This document shows, piece after piece, positions 21,631-34,374 of a stretch of DNA of 64,000 bases. Source of the DNA: Odontocerum albicorne (lineage: Eukaryota > Arthropoda > Insecta > Trichoptera > Odontoceridae); contig OX463847.1 in assembly GCA_949825065.1 (NCBI GenBank), positions 33,631,164 through 33,695,163 on the forward strand, written 5' to 3'. How positions within the stretch are numbered: position 1 is the first letter of the stretch; every line of letters begins with the position of its first letter. The position numbers and the translations under genes were made by a program. Below the pieces are notes generated by a model. It saw only the letters and a list, made by a program, of their open reading frames with translations. It was not told where the DNA came from and ran no database searches.

Positions 21631-22810
21631 GTTTATTCACTCTCATCATAGAAAATACCGGTTTGTTATTTAGCATTTGATATTAATTTTTTTCTGGTAG
21701 TGTTGTAAAAGCTACATTAAAAAAGCAAAATTGTTTCTGCTACTTTTCCATCTAAATAGCATGCTACTTAAAAAGTCAAGAAAAAAACAGTAGTTGAGCT
21801 AATTAATACCTAATTTTACGACGAAGCTAATTGTAGAGCGTTCTTTAGTACCATTTTCTGATACGATAATAATCGTGTAAAAACATCTAAAAATTAATAA
21901 AAACCGCCGATTTAATAGACTTGAACCTTTCAGACATTAATTAAAATCATTGTATGTAATTTTTTTTCAAAACATTTACCATTTGTATCACAAGAGTTTG
22001 TTTCGTACACTAAATTAAATTTTAATTGAAAGGTGTTAGCTTGGTGACGCGGTTAACACGCTGGCGTTCTGAACCAAACAATGTTTGTTCTATAGTAAAA
22101 ACATTGTTTGTTCTATAGTAATGCTTTTCTGCCTTATTAGAAACGGAAGTAATTTAAAAAAAATGGGCACAAGTCTAACTGAAGACGTTCTGTATCTTGA
22201 TGTAACACAATTATAACGCGAAGAGATAAAAACAAAAAATGTCACGCATGGTCAGATATAGTCAGCATGCATGAGCGCACGGGTCATGCCACGCGATATG
22301 CCCATAATATTATGTAGACATGACCAAATGAATTATTATCGTATAAATATTTTAAAGATGTGATAATGTTGCGGCCGATATAGAATAAATTGTATCATTA
22401 TGGGTTTATTATAAAATTAAATATATATTCAAATATTTATCGAAAGCTGTTTACCGCTTCCTGTAATTTCAAATTTTATATTTGTTATACAGTTTAGAAA
22501 CGGACTAGAAAAACTGTTTTTGTTATGATCCTCTGTTTTGCACCCCATTTTAATAAGCTTTAGCATTTGCAAGAAAAGATTCCTTAAGTTCCATAGTTTA
22601 TCATTAATATTATAATATAACATGATTTCATTGTCAATCACCATTTTAATACATATGTATATACAATAATTATGTGGGCCATTCTCATATTCCACACAAT
22701 TATTGTATTAAAGTCTGTTTGACAAGAACTTGTACGTCTAAATTTTTTCCTGAAAATCGTTAGAGGGTAGATTCAAACGCGAGCAGGTCGCAGGACTCTT
22801 CTCCCAAGAT
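21631..22810. other. No gene recognised; small duplication
   Basis: AT-rich. acattgtttgttctatagta is directly repeated at about 22080-22122. A tRNA-like patch at 22036-22075 (ttagcttggtgacgcgg) is too decayed to call. Confidence 0.4.
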
Positions 22811-23205
22811 GCTTTGTATAGAAAAACTCAGTTGTCGTTCGACCTTGGTTACACAAGAACATATTTCACCACGAGTGCCGCGTACGCAACACGTTACGAA
22901 GCCGTGTTTCTGTGTACACATCCAAAAGGACTGAACATGTCGTACGGAGCTGTTGCTAAATACATGAGAAAGTCGAAGACATTTGTAAGTAAGTGGGTGA
23001 AACGCTATTCCGACGTAAAAAATGTCGATAACCTACCAGATCGTGGCACTGCACAGAAAACGACGAATAAGGAGGAGAGTGATTTTACGGGTGTTTGAGA
23101 AGAATCCTCGTCTATAATTGTGTAGCGGAAAGGCGGTTTCGCGTGAAAAGGGTCTAATTGTGTCAGGTGACATTATAAGAAGACGTTTACTAGTTCATGT
23201 GACTT
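22811..23205 (+). mobile_element. Decayed Tc1-like transposase, N-terminal half
   Basis: Cut-and-paste transposase fragment. The first frame (22814-23098) holds the paired-type helix-turn-helix region: YEAVFLCTHPKG, MSYGAVAKYMRKSKTFVSKW and VKNVDNLPDRG. After a frameshift near 23085 and a stop, the next helix-turn-helix part continues as SREKGLIVSGDIIRRRLL. The DDE catalytic domain is absent, as homology stops at about 23205. No terminal inverted repeat was identified. It is a pseudogene, and cannot itself be tied to the TACGAGTA footprints. Confidence 0.85.
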
Positions 23206-23574
23206 CATCGTTGAATTATTTTAGTCTCCATAATTTCATAATACTGCTGAAATTTAATATTACAGTATTTAACGATATTTATTTCAGCCTTCATAATACT
23301 TTATTTCAGCCTTCATAATACCCTATCATGTGTATCCGATGGAATGGAATTGAAACACTTTATGATGAGACTAAACCACTTACTCAAATCACAAAGACCT
23401 CCGATAGATATCCGGGAAGTAAGCCAACACTTTATATGACAAAACTGTTCGGATCTCGTCTTCACAGTGTGCATAAGGTTAAAAACCGCAAAAGTTGAAA
23501 TCATTTAGGGATGCCCTCACTCAGGGATGAGTAAAATATGGATTAATAATAATAATAATAACAAACATATATAC
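23206..23574. other. No gene recognised
   Basis: Contains a direct duplication tttcagccttcataata (23284 and 23304) and a short (aat)n run at about 23545. Confidence 0.5.
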
Positions 23575-24000
23575 TTACTATCATACCATTACCCTATTAC
23601 AATAGGCAGAGGGGATAGTGCGCCAATGTCATAATTCCTTCACCTCTTCCATATCCATGCATTTTCTCATATAGTTCCTTCATTTATTTTATTCCTTTTT
23701 TTTCAAAATGTCATTAACTTAGCCCCACTGTATGTTTCTTGTTCGACCTCAACCACAACTTCCACATATGCTTGAAATATAAATTTGTTAATTAGTATTT
23801 TGTAACTCATCCTTTCAACATGGCCAAACCACCTCAACGTGCCCATCTTTAGCCTAGTTAACACGCACTTTTTTACCTCACATCCATACTTAATTACATT
23901 TCTTATTCTATAATTCACCAACACTCCATATAATCTTCTCAGTGCAAACAGTTTCGCCGCATTTTCTCTGCTCATTTCACACATTTTCCACGACATGCAT
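23575..24000 (-). mobile_element. Family R LINE fragment (copy 6)
   Basis: One of the better copies. The minus-strand frame reads LRRLYGVLVNYRIRNVI, then MGTLRWFGHVERMSYKILINK, the C-terminal region of an RTE-like polyprotein. The 3' end block (attacaataggcagagggga) is at the left. The frame is broken before the end. Confidence 0.75.
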
Positions 24001-24120
24001 CAATGTTGACACTATTACTCTGTTGTGAAACATAATTTTACCAGATCGTGACATAAATTGGTTTGAATATATGCTTTTTAATTCCACATTATAGTTTATC
24101 TACCATCTTCGAAAACTAGT

Positions 24121-24222
24121 TGGTAAAAAGTTAGTGTTCCACCCGGAGGTTTTAGGTTGCATTTATGGTATAACAAAAATATATAAAAGGGTTTTTTCAG
24201 TCTGGTTTTAAGAGTTCGTCTG
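24121..24222 (+). mobile_element. SINE-A fragment, diverged
   Basis: Matches the central part (cccggaggttttaggttgca, then agtctggttttaag). Both ends are lost. Confidence 0.4.
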
Positions 24223-25344
24223 GTATCAATTCTCGCACATGTGCGAAGCTCCAGCGCACCTCGAGACGCTGAGCGAATATGAAATATCGCTGTCTCACAG
24301 TTTACTGTACTCTATCTCTCGTATATGAATTTGCGTTTCCGTCCGGTGCGTATTGGAGATCGCTCCGGTAATATTGGCAAACTTGGCCAGTCAATTTAAA
24401 GGAATATTTTTAATTTTTTTTTTATTTTCGCTTTAATAAAAATACTCGTACTATTTGTCAGTATTCTTATACATATTTAATCTATACAAATATTTAACAT
24501 TTTTGGAAGTCATGTTTGCGAATATATAAATAAATTATTGCGAATTATTTCTCCGGTTCAGCGCACCTCTAGAGCGGCCGCCGCTGCACAGCAGAACTGT
24601 AGAATGCCAACTCCAACGGTTATTAACTCAAAAATTCGTTTATTAAAACCAAGGACAATATTGTCGGTCACATTTTTTAACACGTCTGCATCACCGATTT
24701 GGATACATCGAGAAGTACCAAATGAATCAATAAAAAACAGTTCTCGTAAATTAAAATTCTTCATTAGTAAATCGCAAATAAAAAATTTCATCAATCTTTC
24801 ACGGCGCTTCAGGAAAAATCCTTGACACCATAAAATGTCAGTATGTATTAACTGTTGAATAATAAAGAAAATGGATTGTCGTAATACGGACCGTCGTAAA
24901 ACGAAGTCTGTATCGATGCCCTAACATCGGATCCAAGGACCAACAACTTTTATTAATCTTAACGTAAGAAACACAGTCTCGCTGGGTATGGAGATAAAAA
25001 TAAATATTTATCTCTTTTCTAATGTTCTTACACAGTCATTTGGGGATTTTCAGAAAGTTAATAAGTAAATTAAAAATATAATGTGATTAACATACCTTTT
25101 TTTCTTTTTAATACGTCGTTACAGATATAATAACACTAAAATTTATTACACAAAATTCATTCTTATATTTTATAATAGCTTCAACAAACTAGTAGCGAGC
25201 GAACTATAAGAACGATTTATTAATGAAAACTAAGTTTTGATTTAGATACAAAAAAAAGTAATAAAATTTGAACAGATATTTTTAATGTCATTTATTTTTT
25301 CGCGAATTGATTGAACACATTTTTATCCCGCTTTAGTATCAACT
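24223..25344. other. Unassigned; short GC-richer patches and an unidentified open frame
   Basis: 24225-24410 is a GC-richer single-copy patch. 24538-24825 is open on the plus strand (95 codons) and also open on the minus strand across much of the same span. The plus frame starts with an alanine run after tctagagcggccgc. I recognise no domain in either frame, so neither is called a gene. Confidence 0.4.
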
Positions 25345-25578
25345 AATTTTCCTTACCTCTTCGCCATCCCTCCCTTTTCCTTTGATTGATGATATCTCCC
25401 TTTTATTTTTATTATGTATGTTGTTAATAAATTTTATAAGGGTGAATAACCATTTAAATATTTTTTGCGATCAAGTAACTTACATTATTAACTTTTTCTG
25501 CCTGGCTGGAAGAGATTGCAGCATGGCAATAATCCAACCAGATTGTTTTACAATGAAGTGTTAAATAAATACATTTTT
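25345..25578 (+). mobile_element. Family L LINE 3' UTR (copy 2)
   Basis: Only the 3' UTR remains: ttttcctttgattgatgata, ggctggaagagattgcagca and the end gtgttaaataaata. Colinear with 20.6-20.8 kb. Its terminal ~40 bases are the closest LINE match to the SINE-A tail. Confidence 0.8.
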
Positions 25579-26046
25579 TAACAATCGATTAGTTTCGACT
25601 GTATATCCAACATAATCAAAAGACAGACACAAATATCTACTGTGATTATTACTCGTACAAAGAGAACGCAATACCTCAAAAATTCATAGAACTCCATACA
25701 CTAATAACCACCGACATTTTTTGAGGTCTCGCGGAAGCACTAGCTGCATGAAGATGACGCCCGATTGACGCGTCGAAACTAGTCGAGCCTAAAAAAGGTC
25801 ATATGTGACAAAAACAGTAAGTTTTCAATCAAGAAAGCGTATTTACTTCAAATTGATTAAAAGAGTTAAAAAAACATTAGACAAAATTCGATGAATAAAC
25901 AGTAAAAATAATTTATACAGATGGCGCATTTCTAATAGACAGGCAACATCAACACATGCGATTATTGTTACCAAAATTATTTTTTTACAACCAACGAATA
26001 AGGTTTTCAAACGCCCTCCGTGAAAAACAAGACATTTTTTTTGTTA

Positions 26047-26118
26047 ATATCGGGAATTGAACCTGAAGCCCCCGAGTAGAAAACCAGCGTATTATCAACT
26101 AAATCACGGAGGTCGTGT
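26047..26118 (-). mobile_element. SINE-A head fragment
   Basis: Box B-like gggaattgaacctgaagccc and head caactaaatcacggaggtcg on the minus strand, with no body. Confidence 0.6.
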
Positions 26119-26206
26119 ATGTATGAGATGGACGATGATATACGAAAGAAAATACCATTTTGAAACATGAAACTAGATGATTATATAAGATTTTAAGTAT
26201 TATTAC

Positions 26207-26980
26207 TCTCTCTCCCTGGCTCCATCCCAACTCATTGTCTGCGAAGACTGTTGGAGTCAGCTCTCCTCGTCCTCAGGTTGTATGCTCTTCTGTCCCGGAC
26301 TACGTCCCCCAGGCCGTGCCTCTGCATCACGTTATCTTTTTGCACCACCCATGAATTCTTTGGTCTTCCTCTGGTTGTTATTCGAGGAAGATCCATGGAG
26401 ATGGCCTGGTTCACAATGTGATCGGGTGCTCTGCGTCCAACGTGTCCATACCATCTCAATCGCCTCTCCTCCATCTTGCTGTTGATGTCTGTAACACCCA
26501 GGCTTCCACGAATGCGTGAGCTTCTTATTTTGTCTCTTAGGGACACACCTGCTGACCATCTTAGCATGCGCATTTCAGCAGTTTCTAGTTGCCTAGAGTA
26601 AGAGGTATACTTCGTCCAGCATTCGGAGCCATAGAGGAGTGGGTCTGACAATCGTTTGGTATATTTTTTTATAAACTTTACTGGCATTTTCGGATCACAT
26701 AGAACTCCCGTCATTGATCTAAACTTCATCCATCCCACACTAATTCTATGTGTTACATCTGCTGCACATCCTCCATCGCTATGGATGAGTGACCCAAGAT
26801 ACTTAAAGGAGTCACAATTTGGTAATGTTTCTCTATCCATTTGCATTACGGGAGTGACAGCATTTGTGTTCTCGAATGGTAGGTACATACTATATACTCT
26901 GTTTTCTTTCTGCTCAGTCTCAATCCATTGTCCTCCAAGATTCTTATCCACCTTTCCAGACTATTTTGCAGGTCTACAAC
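26207..26980 (-). mobile_element. RTE-type non-LTR retrotransposon, 5'-truncated insertion
   Basis: Flanked by a perfect 14-bp target-site duplication TTAAGTATTATTAC (26193-26206 and 26981-26994). The minus-strand frame encodes the reverse transcriptase thumb and C-terminal region: SFKYLGSLIHSDGG, DPLLYGSECW, EMRMLRWSAGVSLRDKIR, RLRWYGHVGRR and TRGRPKNSW, ending in RRQ and a stop. Catalytic RT motifs lie upstream of the truncation point. A frameshift near 26.9 kb separates the N-terminal wording (LERWIRILEDNGLRLSRKK) from the main frame. The 3' end is a short (ga)n tail. Relatively young. Confidence 0.9.
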
Positions 26981-26994
26981 TTAAGTATTATTAC

Positions 26995-27637
26995 TGACAA
27001 GATTATTGTTACTTACGAGTAAATAAAATAAACATGCTACTATAAAATAATCTATATACAATAGTATTGCCAACAATAATATATTTGTATTTTTGCTGGG
27101 CAACCTCTCACCACGAAAAGTATTATATATTTGGTGACTTTATAGAAACAAAAAAAATAGAATAAAATGATTGTATAAAAATTAACAGCAATCAGTATAA
27201 AACACATTAAGAACTGAGTCCCTATCATCGTTTTATAAAATGATTTCCGTTAACTTGTCATTCCAAAGAGAACCAAAATCATGATTAAATTAAGGAAATA
27301 TGATCTTGAGTATTTATAAAAACGTTAAAACATACATAATGTTTAACGGGTGCGGCTTAAGAGTCTGTGAAACGTATGACAGACATTTCGGTGTAATACG
27401 AGACGTGATACGATATTTTGATACCACAACCACTACTTGTTATGGTCCTTCTGGGTAAAGAAGCCGGATGGTTTAAGATGACATGATTTATGGAAGATAT
27501 CACAGAGACGATAGGAGAGAACCCCTGCAGGAGTATCGTATGGTTAAAATGAATTTAATACAACCCAAGAAATTATGATAGTATTAACCAATAATTTTCT
27601 TTGATAGATTTAATGTGATTTCGAATGAAAATATTAC
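26995..27637. other. No gene recognised
   Basis: AT-rich; includes the TACGAGTA octamer at 27014. Confidence 0.4.
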
Positions 27638-28412
27638 GTATTATTTAACAGTTCATTGCAAATACAATCTGGCGGGCTTATTGCCAGGCGGTTGTATCTT
27701 CCAACCGACCAGACAAATGTAAATAAATTATGTGATCGCAAAAAAATAAGTTACATGGTCGCAAAAAAATATTCAAAAGATTATTTATACTGTTACAAAA
27801 AGTGGAATAAACAGTATTTGATAAAACAAGTTGCAACGACTATTTATTCGTATTAGTGAAATTTATGAAGTAAAAGTGAGATATCATAAATCAAAGGAAT
27901 TCAGTCGCTTTTTAAAGCATGCCAAAGAAAAGCGAGTCTAACATTAGTTTGTTACTGGTTTCAGAGTCTCACTGCATGAACAGTAAAGGATGATGTAAAA
28001 AAAGAAAAGCGGTGAACTGGAAGGGCCAATAAACAATATCTGTCTAAACGTAGTGCAAATCCATAAACGGAAAAACACTGACATTTTTCGGCGAGATAAG
28101 AAGGGGCGGCGGGGCTGTGAAAGACATTATACAATAGAGAAAGTATGTGAATTTGGCGTCTATTTCTCACGTTCAACCAGTTCTGCGCATTCTGGTATGA
28201 AGTGATATATGATCGTACTTTCTCAGGTTAAAAATAAATCTTAGACAAACATTTTGATGACGCTGAAATTTGTCCAGGTGTTCATACGTAATACCCAAAT
28301 AACAGACGTCCGCATAGTCCAAAATCGGAAAGAGCAGATGTTGCACGAGTAAAATTTTGGTTTTAGTAGACAGGAATCTTTGCAACACTAAGGGCATGAT
28401 AGCTAAAGACAA
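27638..28412 (-). mobile_element. Family L LINE, longest copy in the window
   Basis: A continuous minus-strand copy: coding part 28412-27950, 3' UTR 27950-27638. Wording: LLVQHLLFPILDYADVCYLG, LDKFQRHQNVCLRFIFNLRK, then after a frameshift near 28176 NVRNRRQIHILSLLYNVFHS and FFTSSFTVHAVRL. This is the C-terminal part of a Jockey/CR1-type reverse transcriptase, downstream of the YxDD motif. The 3' UTR aligns with the copies at 20.6, 25.4 and 60.1 kb and carries the SINE-A-like tail. Confidence 0.85.
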
Positions 28413-30007
28413 TCCTTCCTATTTAAGTACTAGGTTTTTTAAATCAATTCATAATCCAATCATGTATTGATTTAAAAAACATAGCATATAAATTGAATTA
28501 ATAAAAAATCATAGTATAAATAAGCCAAAACCCATACGATGGTTGTTGTCAAATAAAGAATACGAGAATTGAATTTTGAATACAAGATAGCGAGAGACGA
28601 ATACTTGGATTCTCTGCGAAAGTAATTCGAAATTTGAATCTCGGTGGGTTCGTGATAACTGAACGAATTTTAAATACCTAGCTAACAATTTTTGAACCGG
28701 TGTAAAAGGGGACGATGTATAAATGATGTATATAAACAAATTCTATATTTATGAATACATATTTTCATAAATGTAGAATTTGTTTTACTTCCGTGAATAT
28801 TTCACGGGCTGCAACTAGTATATTTAATTGATGATAACAATTATTGAACGGCGTGTACACTGTATAGTCACTGAATATAAAAACTAATAAATAAAATAGT
28901 AATCGTAAATATTGTAGTAAAAAGCCCATAGATGTCACTACACACCAATCAAATTACCAAGTGAAGTGAAACCGAATAAGTAGAACAATGAATTTCTTCC
29001 AAAACAGTACAACACTCATCGGGATTAGAAGATGGTAATGTAACATCACTGAAACGTCGTCCGGCAAACTTCAACACGCGGAGTGCCGAAAAAATCAGTA
29101 AGTATGCGTCGAAAGTCCCCATATTGAAGTTACATGTTCATAAATATCCGTTTATATCCGTCATTATCTTTAATAACAATCTTGTAGAAACAAAAGTTAT
29201 AATAAAAAAAGGTAAAATAACAATTTACATAAAAGACATTCTGAAACGTATCATAAAAAAAATCATCATTTTTTTTATTACATAACCTTTTGGTGACGTG
29301 TTTTAGCTGCGTTACTTTCCTTTATCAAACAATTCATATTATTATTGTTTAGGCGGATACTAATATATTTTTGAGATATGATTCATTTACATATATTTCC
29401 ATCGAATAGATATACAAACGCGGTCATTAAATTAATATAAGCAATAAAATAGGAAACAAATTTCGAAAACCAACTAATTTCTGTCACATTGGGAGTGATA
29501 AGATCTATAATATAGGATACTGTGACTTGTGGAGGGTCAGGGGACTTTTTTTTAAACCCATGGGAATTCAAATTAGGACCCAAACCGTTGTTACAAAATG
29601 GTGGCTGACGATAGAGTTTAAATGAAAATTGACTTTTAATTTATTTCTAATAATACTAAATAATAGGATAAATGTTTCGAAAGGTAATATTTATGTTTCA
29701 CAAAAATACTTCAATCGAAAGAAAATATTAATTTATATCAGATCCAACACTTTAATGTCGTTGATTATATTAATTTTACTGTCGTTTAATTTTCCACTGG
29801 AGTTTAATTAATTTTTATTTTGATTCTCATTTAAAATGTTGTAGGACCAATCTTGTTTAATAATGTTGTTGTTTCGTTTTAGAATTGAATTTATTAGAAA
29901 ATTTAACCAAATTTTTATGCATGCAACCTAACTAAGATACATAATAGGCCCATAGTATTTCGCAGTCATTATTATCTATGGAATAAAATATTTTGGAGTT
30001 TAAACCG
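28413..30007. other. No gene recognised
   Basis: AT-rich unassigned sequence. Short open frames show no domains. Confidence 0.4.
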
Positions 30008-30315
30008 ATAGGCTATCCCTCATTATCGAATATGTTTTTAGCCGTCTGCGTTTATTGTTAAACGTGTGCGAACTATTGCGCTTCAGTAAGCACAACGTAT
30101 TCACGATCGAGGTCAACTTTCAAGGCAATCGGTAGGTTTAAATTTATTGCAACATTTTGTTAGTTACAGTTTTATACAGCGATATGAATATGTTGCTTAA
30201 TAGTTTTAAGATGAAAACCAGTGTGAAAGTGAATCCGCCAGGAATCAAACCAGGGGCTCCCTTACGCTTAGTGGGAATGCTAAACGATAGTCCGCCGATA
30301 CTTATACCGCTATTT
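30008..30315 (-). mobile_element. tRNA-derived SINE-B, copy 1
   Basis: A second SINE family. The head is at the right, with box B GGTTTGATTCC on the minus strand. The body at the left includes ataggctatccctcattatc and a caaggcaatcggtaggttta block shared with 39.6 and 43.1 kb. Its tail is unlike that of SINE-A. Confidence 0.7.
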
Positions 30316-30689
30316 ATAGTTCAAAGTGCCGGTGGCACTTTGAGCCACAAATCCTAATTAGAGTTTAAACCACAAATGTCAATCTTAACCGACATATATG
30401 CAAAAAGGATCCAATCCATATTTTATATTACGGAAAAATATCTTGCAGTACTGTTTAGACTCTCATGGAACAAAACATTTTAAAGTTGTATTTCTAAAAT
30501 AAACAACCTTTTTAACTAGCAAATATATTTATAAGCACTCGTAACCGTTGCAGGTACACTATTTCTTTATTTCAAATTAAATAGAAAAATAGTGTTTTAT
30601 GGGTTGGACCTCTTTAGCCAATACAAGGACAATTTTAAAACTATAACAAGTATTTTCACCTCAAGGCAAGAAAAAGTTATTATTTTTTC

Positions 30690-31000
30690 ATGAAATTCTT
30701 CAATGTTTCTATAGATGGTTTGGCCACATTGAAGGAAAGAGTTGCGAAAGACTTACATTTTTTTTGTCTGGAATGAATGTTTAGCGAGAAAGGGGTAGAC
30801 TAAGAAATGGAAGGATATAGTTGAAGAAGTTTTAACTGAGAGAAAAGTAAGAAATTTGAAACACAGGAGAGAAAAAAGAAAGAGAACAAGCATGTATGGG
30901 TGTAAACGCAGCAAGAGTTGTGTGCATGGATAGGAAGGCGTGGCCATCTGCCCTCTCTGTCTACTCCAAAGATGGCATATCATAATGGCATGCGTGTATA
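30690..31000 (+). mobile_element. Family R LINE fragment (copy 7)
   Basis: Contains the RWFGH-E segment (atagatggtttggccacatt), an RKGRLRNG-like basic stretch and the 3' end (ccctctctgtctactccaaa). Confidence 0.65.
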
Positions 31001-31214
31001 TTTTTTAAGACACAAATTAATTATTAAAAAATAATCAAGACCAATAAAACGCGTACTAAATAAATAAAAGTTAATTAATGCAAGTCTAAACATAAAATGT
31101 ATGAATATTCAATAATAAATTACATTGTATTCCATTAATTACATTAATCCCTGCGAAACACGTTTTTTGCCTAATATCGCGAGTCTCTTTCAGTCAGAAG
31201 GAGCGGAATTTCCG

Positions 31215-31575
31215 CTTGAAGAGAGCCTCAAAATAGGAGATAAAACACGTGTCGCGGGAATTTATTAAATTAGTGGAATAATGAAGTAATTTATTATTAA
31301 ATATTCTCATATGAAACTCTACAATGTTAAACCCAAAATGAAATATTTCATAGTTTGTCTTTAGTAAAATATGAAATATTTTATAAAAACTTTCGGCTAA
31401 AACTTTGTGATAATCCATATTAGAATATTTTATAGCAAACTTTAGCTCAAGCGATCCCGAGACTTTAGCTCAAGCGGAATGAATAAAACCTCGGGATAGA
31501 AGGTAGAAACACGTATAGCGAAGATTAATGTAATTAGTGGATTTACAAAAAAAATATTGTTAAATATTCCATAAA
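31215..31575. repeat. Diverged direct duplication (~90 bp, spaced ~260 bp)
   Basis: 31225-31312 and 31485-31574 share colinear words: aaacacgtgtcgcgg / aaacacgtatagcga, aattagtgga, and ttgttaaatattc-type ends. Confidence 0.5.
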
Positions 31576-32580
31576 ATATTTATTTAAATCAACATACAGT
31601 AAAATCAAATAGGAAATGGTCCTACAAGAATCAGATTTAAAAAAAAGTATAAACCATATAAGAAGGCTTACTATAACAATGTATCCAGTTCATTCTTCTT
31701 TTTATTAATTGGAGTTTTACTAAAACCTGTAAAACGCGTTTTTCTCTTACAAGAACCCATCACGAGTCAACCTACACGTACTGCCCCCTAGCTCAGGTGA
31801 CGATCCAAAACGATCGGAAATATGTACGTTACAAACTGTAGATGTTAGATAGGATACGAAGAGTGTTTTTGGTGAGTAAACATGGAATGTCACACGAGTT
31901 AATCGAACCGAACTGTACTTAACTGATTGAAACGGGGAGATTATTCGAAAGCACGTTTTGGTGATCTTTTAACGTTGCCCACACAAAAAAAAACTTAAAT
32001 TGCTTTTGATACCCCCTTTCTCGTTGCTTTACGGAAATTGGAATGAGTTTAAAAAGTATCATGGGTGCTAGATTTTATACGAAACTGATAGCTCTAATCA
32101 ATGGAATATGCCACTTAGCCTTATATACAACAGTTTTTGATAAATATAACATTAAACGCGATTAAAAGCGATCACATATGCTAGGTTTTTAAACTTATAT
32201 AATCCCTTTATATCGGATAAATTAAGGTCTTAAAATACAACGACATACTTTGAATACAATAATGTGTAGATAACAACCTATTCAAAAGACGTCTGAAATA
32301 TTTTGAATAATTATTCTAATCTCTGAAATGTTTTTAGACTTGATTTTTTTTCTCGTATGGTTTTTCTCTCACAGTGGGATGTTTAGATTGTCCATGCATG
32401 ATACAGCCTAGAAGTAGCCTGATGAATCTTCTCATGCGAATTAATATATTGAACACTCTTCAACGATGTGACCGAAAGTATGGGTCATACCACATGAGAA
32501 CAGCAAGGAATTATTGAAACCCCGCTAATGAAAGACGCGTGCACTGTTATCATGGGTATATCTAAAATAATTCAGGGTAC
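31576..32580. other. No gene recognised
   Basis: Mixed AT-rich sequence; 31750-31960 is slightly GC-richer without motifs. Confidence 0.4.
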
Positions 32581-32645
32581 ATTAAACGCCTCTTTTCCAG
32601 CTCAGAAGTTGGAGATTTGATTCCCATTGGTACCCATTTTTGTTT
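32581..32645 (+). mobile_element. SINE-A head fragment
   Basis: Box B-like ggagatttgattcccattgg and the ggtaccc junction. It abuts the LINE fragment that follows. Confidence 0.5.
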
Positions 32646-33135
32646 TTAAAATGTGTCACTCAGAATGTGAAATGTATTAAAGTGAAACATGGGCGTAGAA
32701 AAATACTAAAATGAGTCAAGTAAATTCTGTAGAAATTAATGTGTGCACTGATCAAAACACACGGGGTAAAAATGTATGAGATTATACGGAATGAAGTGAT
32801 AAGAAATTAATGTCAACTTAAGGCTGATGTGTTCAGTAAGATGAAGAAGAAGCGATGTGAGATGGTTTGGGCATATGGGACGAATGAATGAGAGAAAGAC
32901 TAACAAAACAAATATATAGTGTAAATAGGAGTCAAAGATGTGAGAAAAAAAGCCAAAAAAAGTATGGTTGGCTCAAATAAGTGATATTTTGAAATAAGGA
33001 AACGTAGAAAGTCATAGATATCGTAAGAGTTGTATGAATGTAGAAGAGGCGAATAATGTGTGCCGAGTTGGAAAATCTGGCACTCTGTCATTTCTGTCTA
33101 CCCTATCAGGGTGGAATGGTTTGTATGTAAGTTAG
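32640..33135 (+). mobile_element. Family R LINE fragment, long copy (copy 8)
   Basis: The most extended plus-strand copy: gggcgtagaaaaatactaaa, then the WF-GH segment (agatggtttgggcatatggg), NERKTNKTNI-like wording, ggaaacgtagaaagtcatag, and the 3' block ctgtctaccctatcaggg with a tgtatgtaag tail. Useful as the family reference. Multiple stops. Confidence 0.75.
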
Positions 33136-33842
33136 GTTTCCACCTAAAGCTTATTTAACATCTTTCTGATTTGTTGCAAAAATTACAACTAGGAATAACC
33201 CTCAAAAAATATTTGGTAGAAATCAAATAGCAAGGAACAATGTAATTACAAAAAAATAATATTGATGGTGAATTGTTACTTTTTTAATTTTCAAAGTAAT
33301 CAATCAAAATTTTGCTTACCTTATTAAATAAGACCACAAGCCACTGTTTCCAAAAAGTGTTTAAGGTAAAACCTTACTTGAAATAATTTTTAATAGAGTC
33401 GACAAAAGAATTCTGATATTTGAACTAAAATTTCAATCAATTTTTTCTCAGAATATCTAAAAACGAGATTGAATTCATCAGATATTGAAGTAAATTTTCT
33501 ACCAGATTATTCATGATGGAAATACATAATAAAATGAAAATTTATACAATGAAATTTTTTTTAAAGATTCTTTTATACTTTCTAACTTTTACAATACGCA
33601 ACCAAGCCGCCTTTGGCGCTTGTTTTTTTTAAATTTATTATACTTTTAAATTTTTACATGACATATACGAGTATTATACGAAACCCCCCTCAGCCTAACT
33701 AGACGTATGCCGTTATAAGGCAGGTGGATTACACAAAACAAAACCTAAGTAAATAAATATATGTACAGAAGCCTAAGTAAAGAAGCATATTTAAATTAGA
33801 AACATTTATTTTACATAGGATCATTCACTGATTTGTAAATAC
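33136..33842. other. No gene recognised
   Basis: AT-rich; includes the TACGAGTA octamer at 33666. Confidence 0.4.
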
Positions 33843-33912
33843 AAAATTGAACACATAAATCCTCAAAATTGGCCACATAAATCCTCAAAATTGAACACAT
33901 AAATCCTCAAAA
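33843..33912. repeat. Tandem repeat, ~23-bp unit x3
   Basis: Three copies of cacataaatcctcaaaattg with spacing differences of 1-2 bases. Confidence 0.85.
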
Positions 33913-34374
33913 ATTAAGGAAAAAGGAACTACACATAAAATACTTCTCCTTTGGATGGTTTTGAATCAATTTGATATAAAACAGTGTTTGTCAATAAATT
34001 AACGAATAATCCCTTATTTATAGACTAAAACTGTTCAATATTCTACTAAATATTTATGCAAAACTTATAATCATTAGATAATGCCTAATGGCTGAAATTC
34101 CTTAACTTTTAAGAAGGTTTAAAAAACATTTCAAAACATTTTTTAAAACCAAACTCAGATCAATACATTTTTGAAATGGCTTCAAAACAGATCATTGTTC
34201 AAATTTGCTCTCGAGATGATGTAATAAAATAACAAATTCAGCCATTGTGCCAATACTTATATAGTGTATATAAATCCACTTTGATTAGCAACATGATCCA
34301 TCCGAGACCTCCAATTCATTTATTAAAAGGTTTTGACAGTTAAAAAATGTAAAATAAAGCGTGCATTAATGGGC

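Noticed and set aside
22036..22075. Possible tRNA gene (ttagcttggtgacgcgg...)
   Set aside because: No cloverleaf, anticodon arm or proper box B could be drawn. Best seen as SINE-like debris.
22811..23205. The Tc1-like transposase as source of the TACGAGTA scars
   Set aside because: No terminal repeat starting CGAG is visible next to it. The link would be pure guesswork.
24567..24580. tctagagcggccgc, identical to an XbaI-NotI cloning polylinker
   Set aside because: Only 14 bases match, the flanks are not vector, and the sequence continues into ordinary host-like DNA. Chance match is more likely than contamination.
28343..28350. cacgagta in the family L coding region as a footprint
   Set aside because: It encodes the in-frame LLVQ part of the reverse transcriptase, so it is native sequence.
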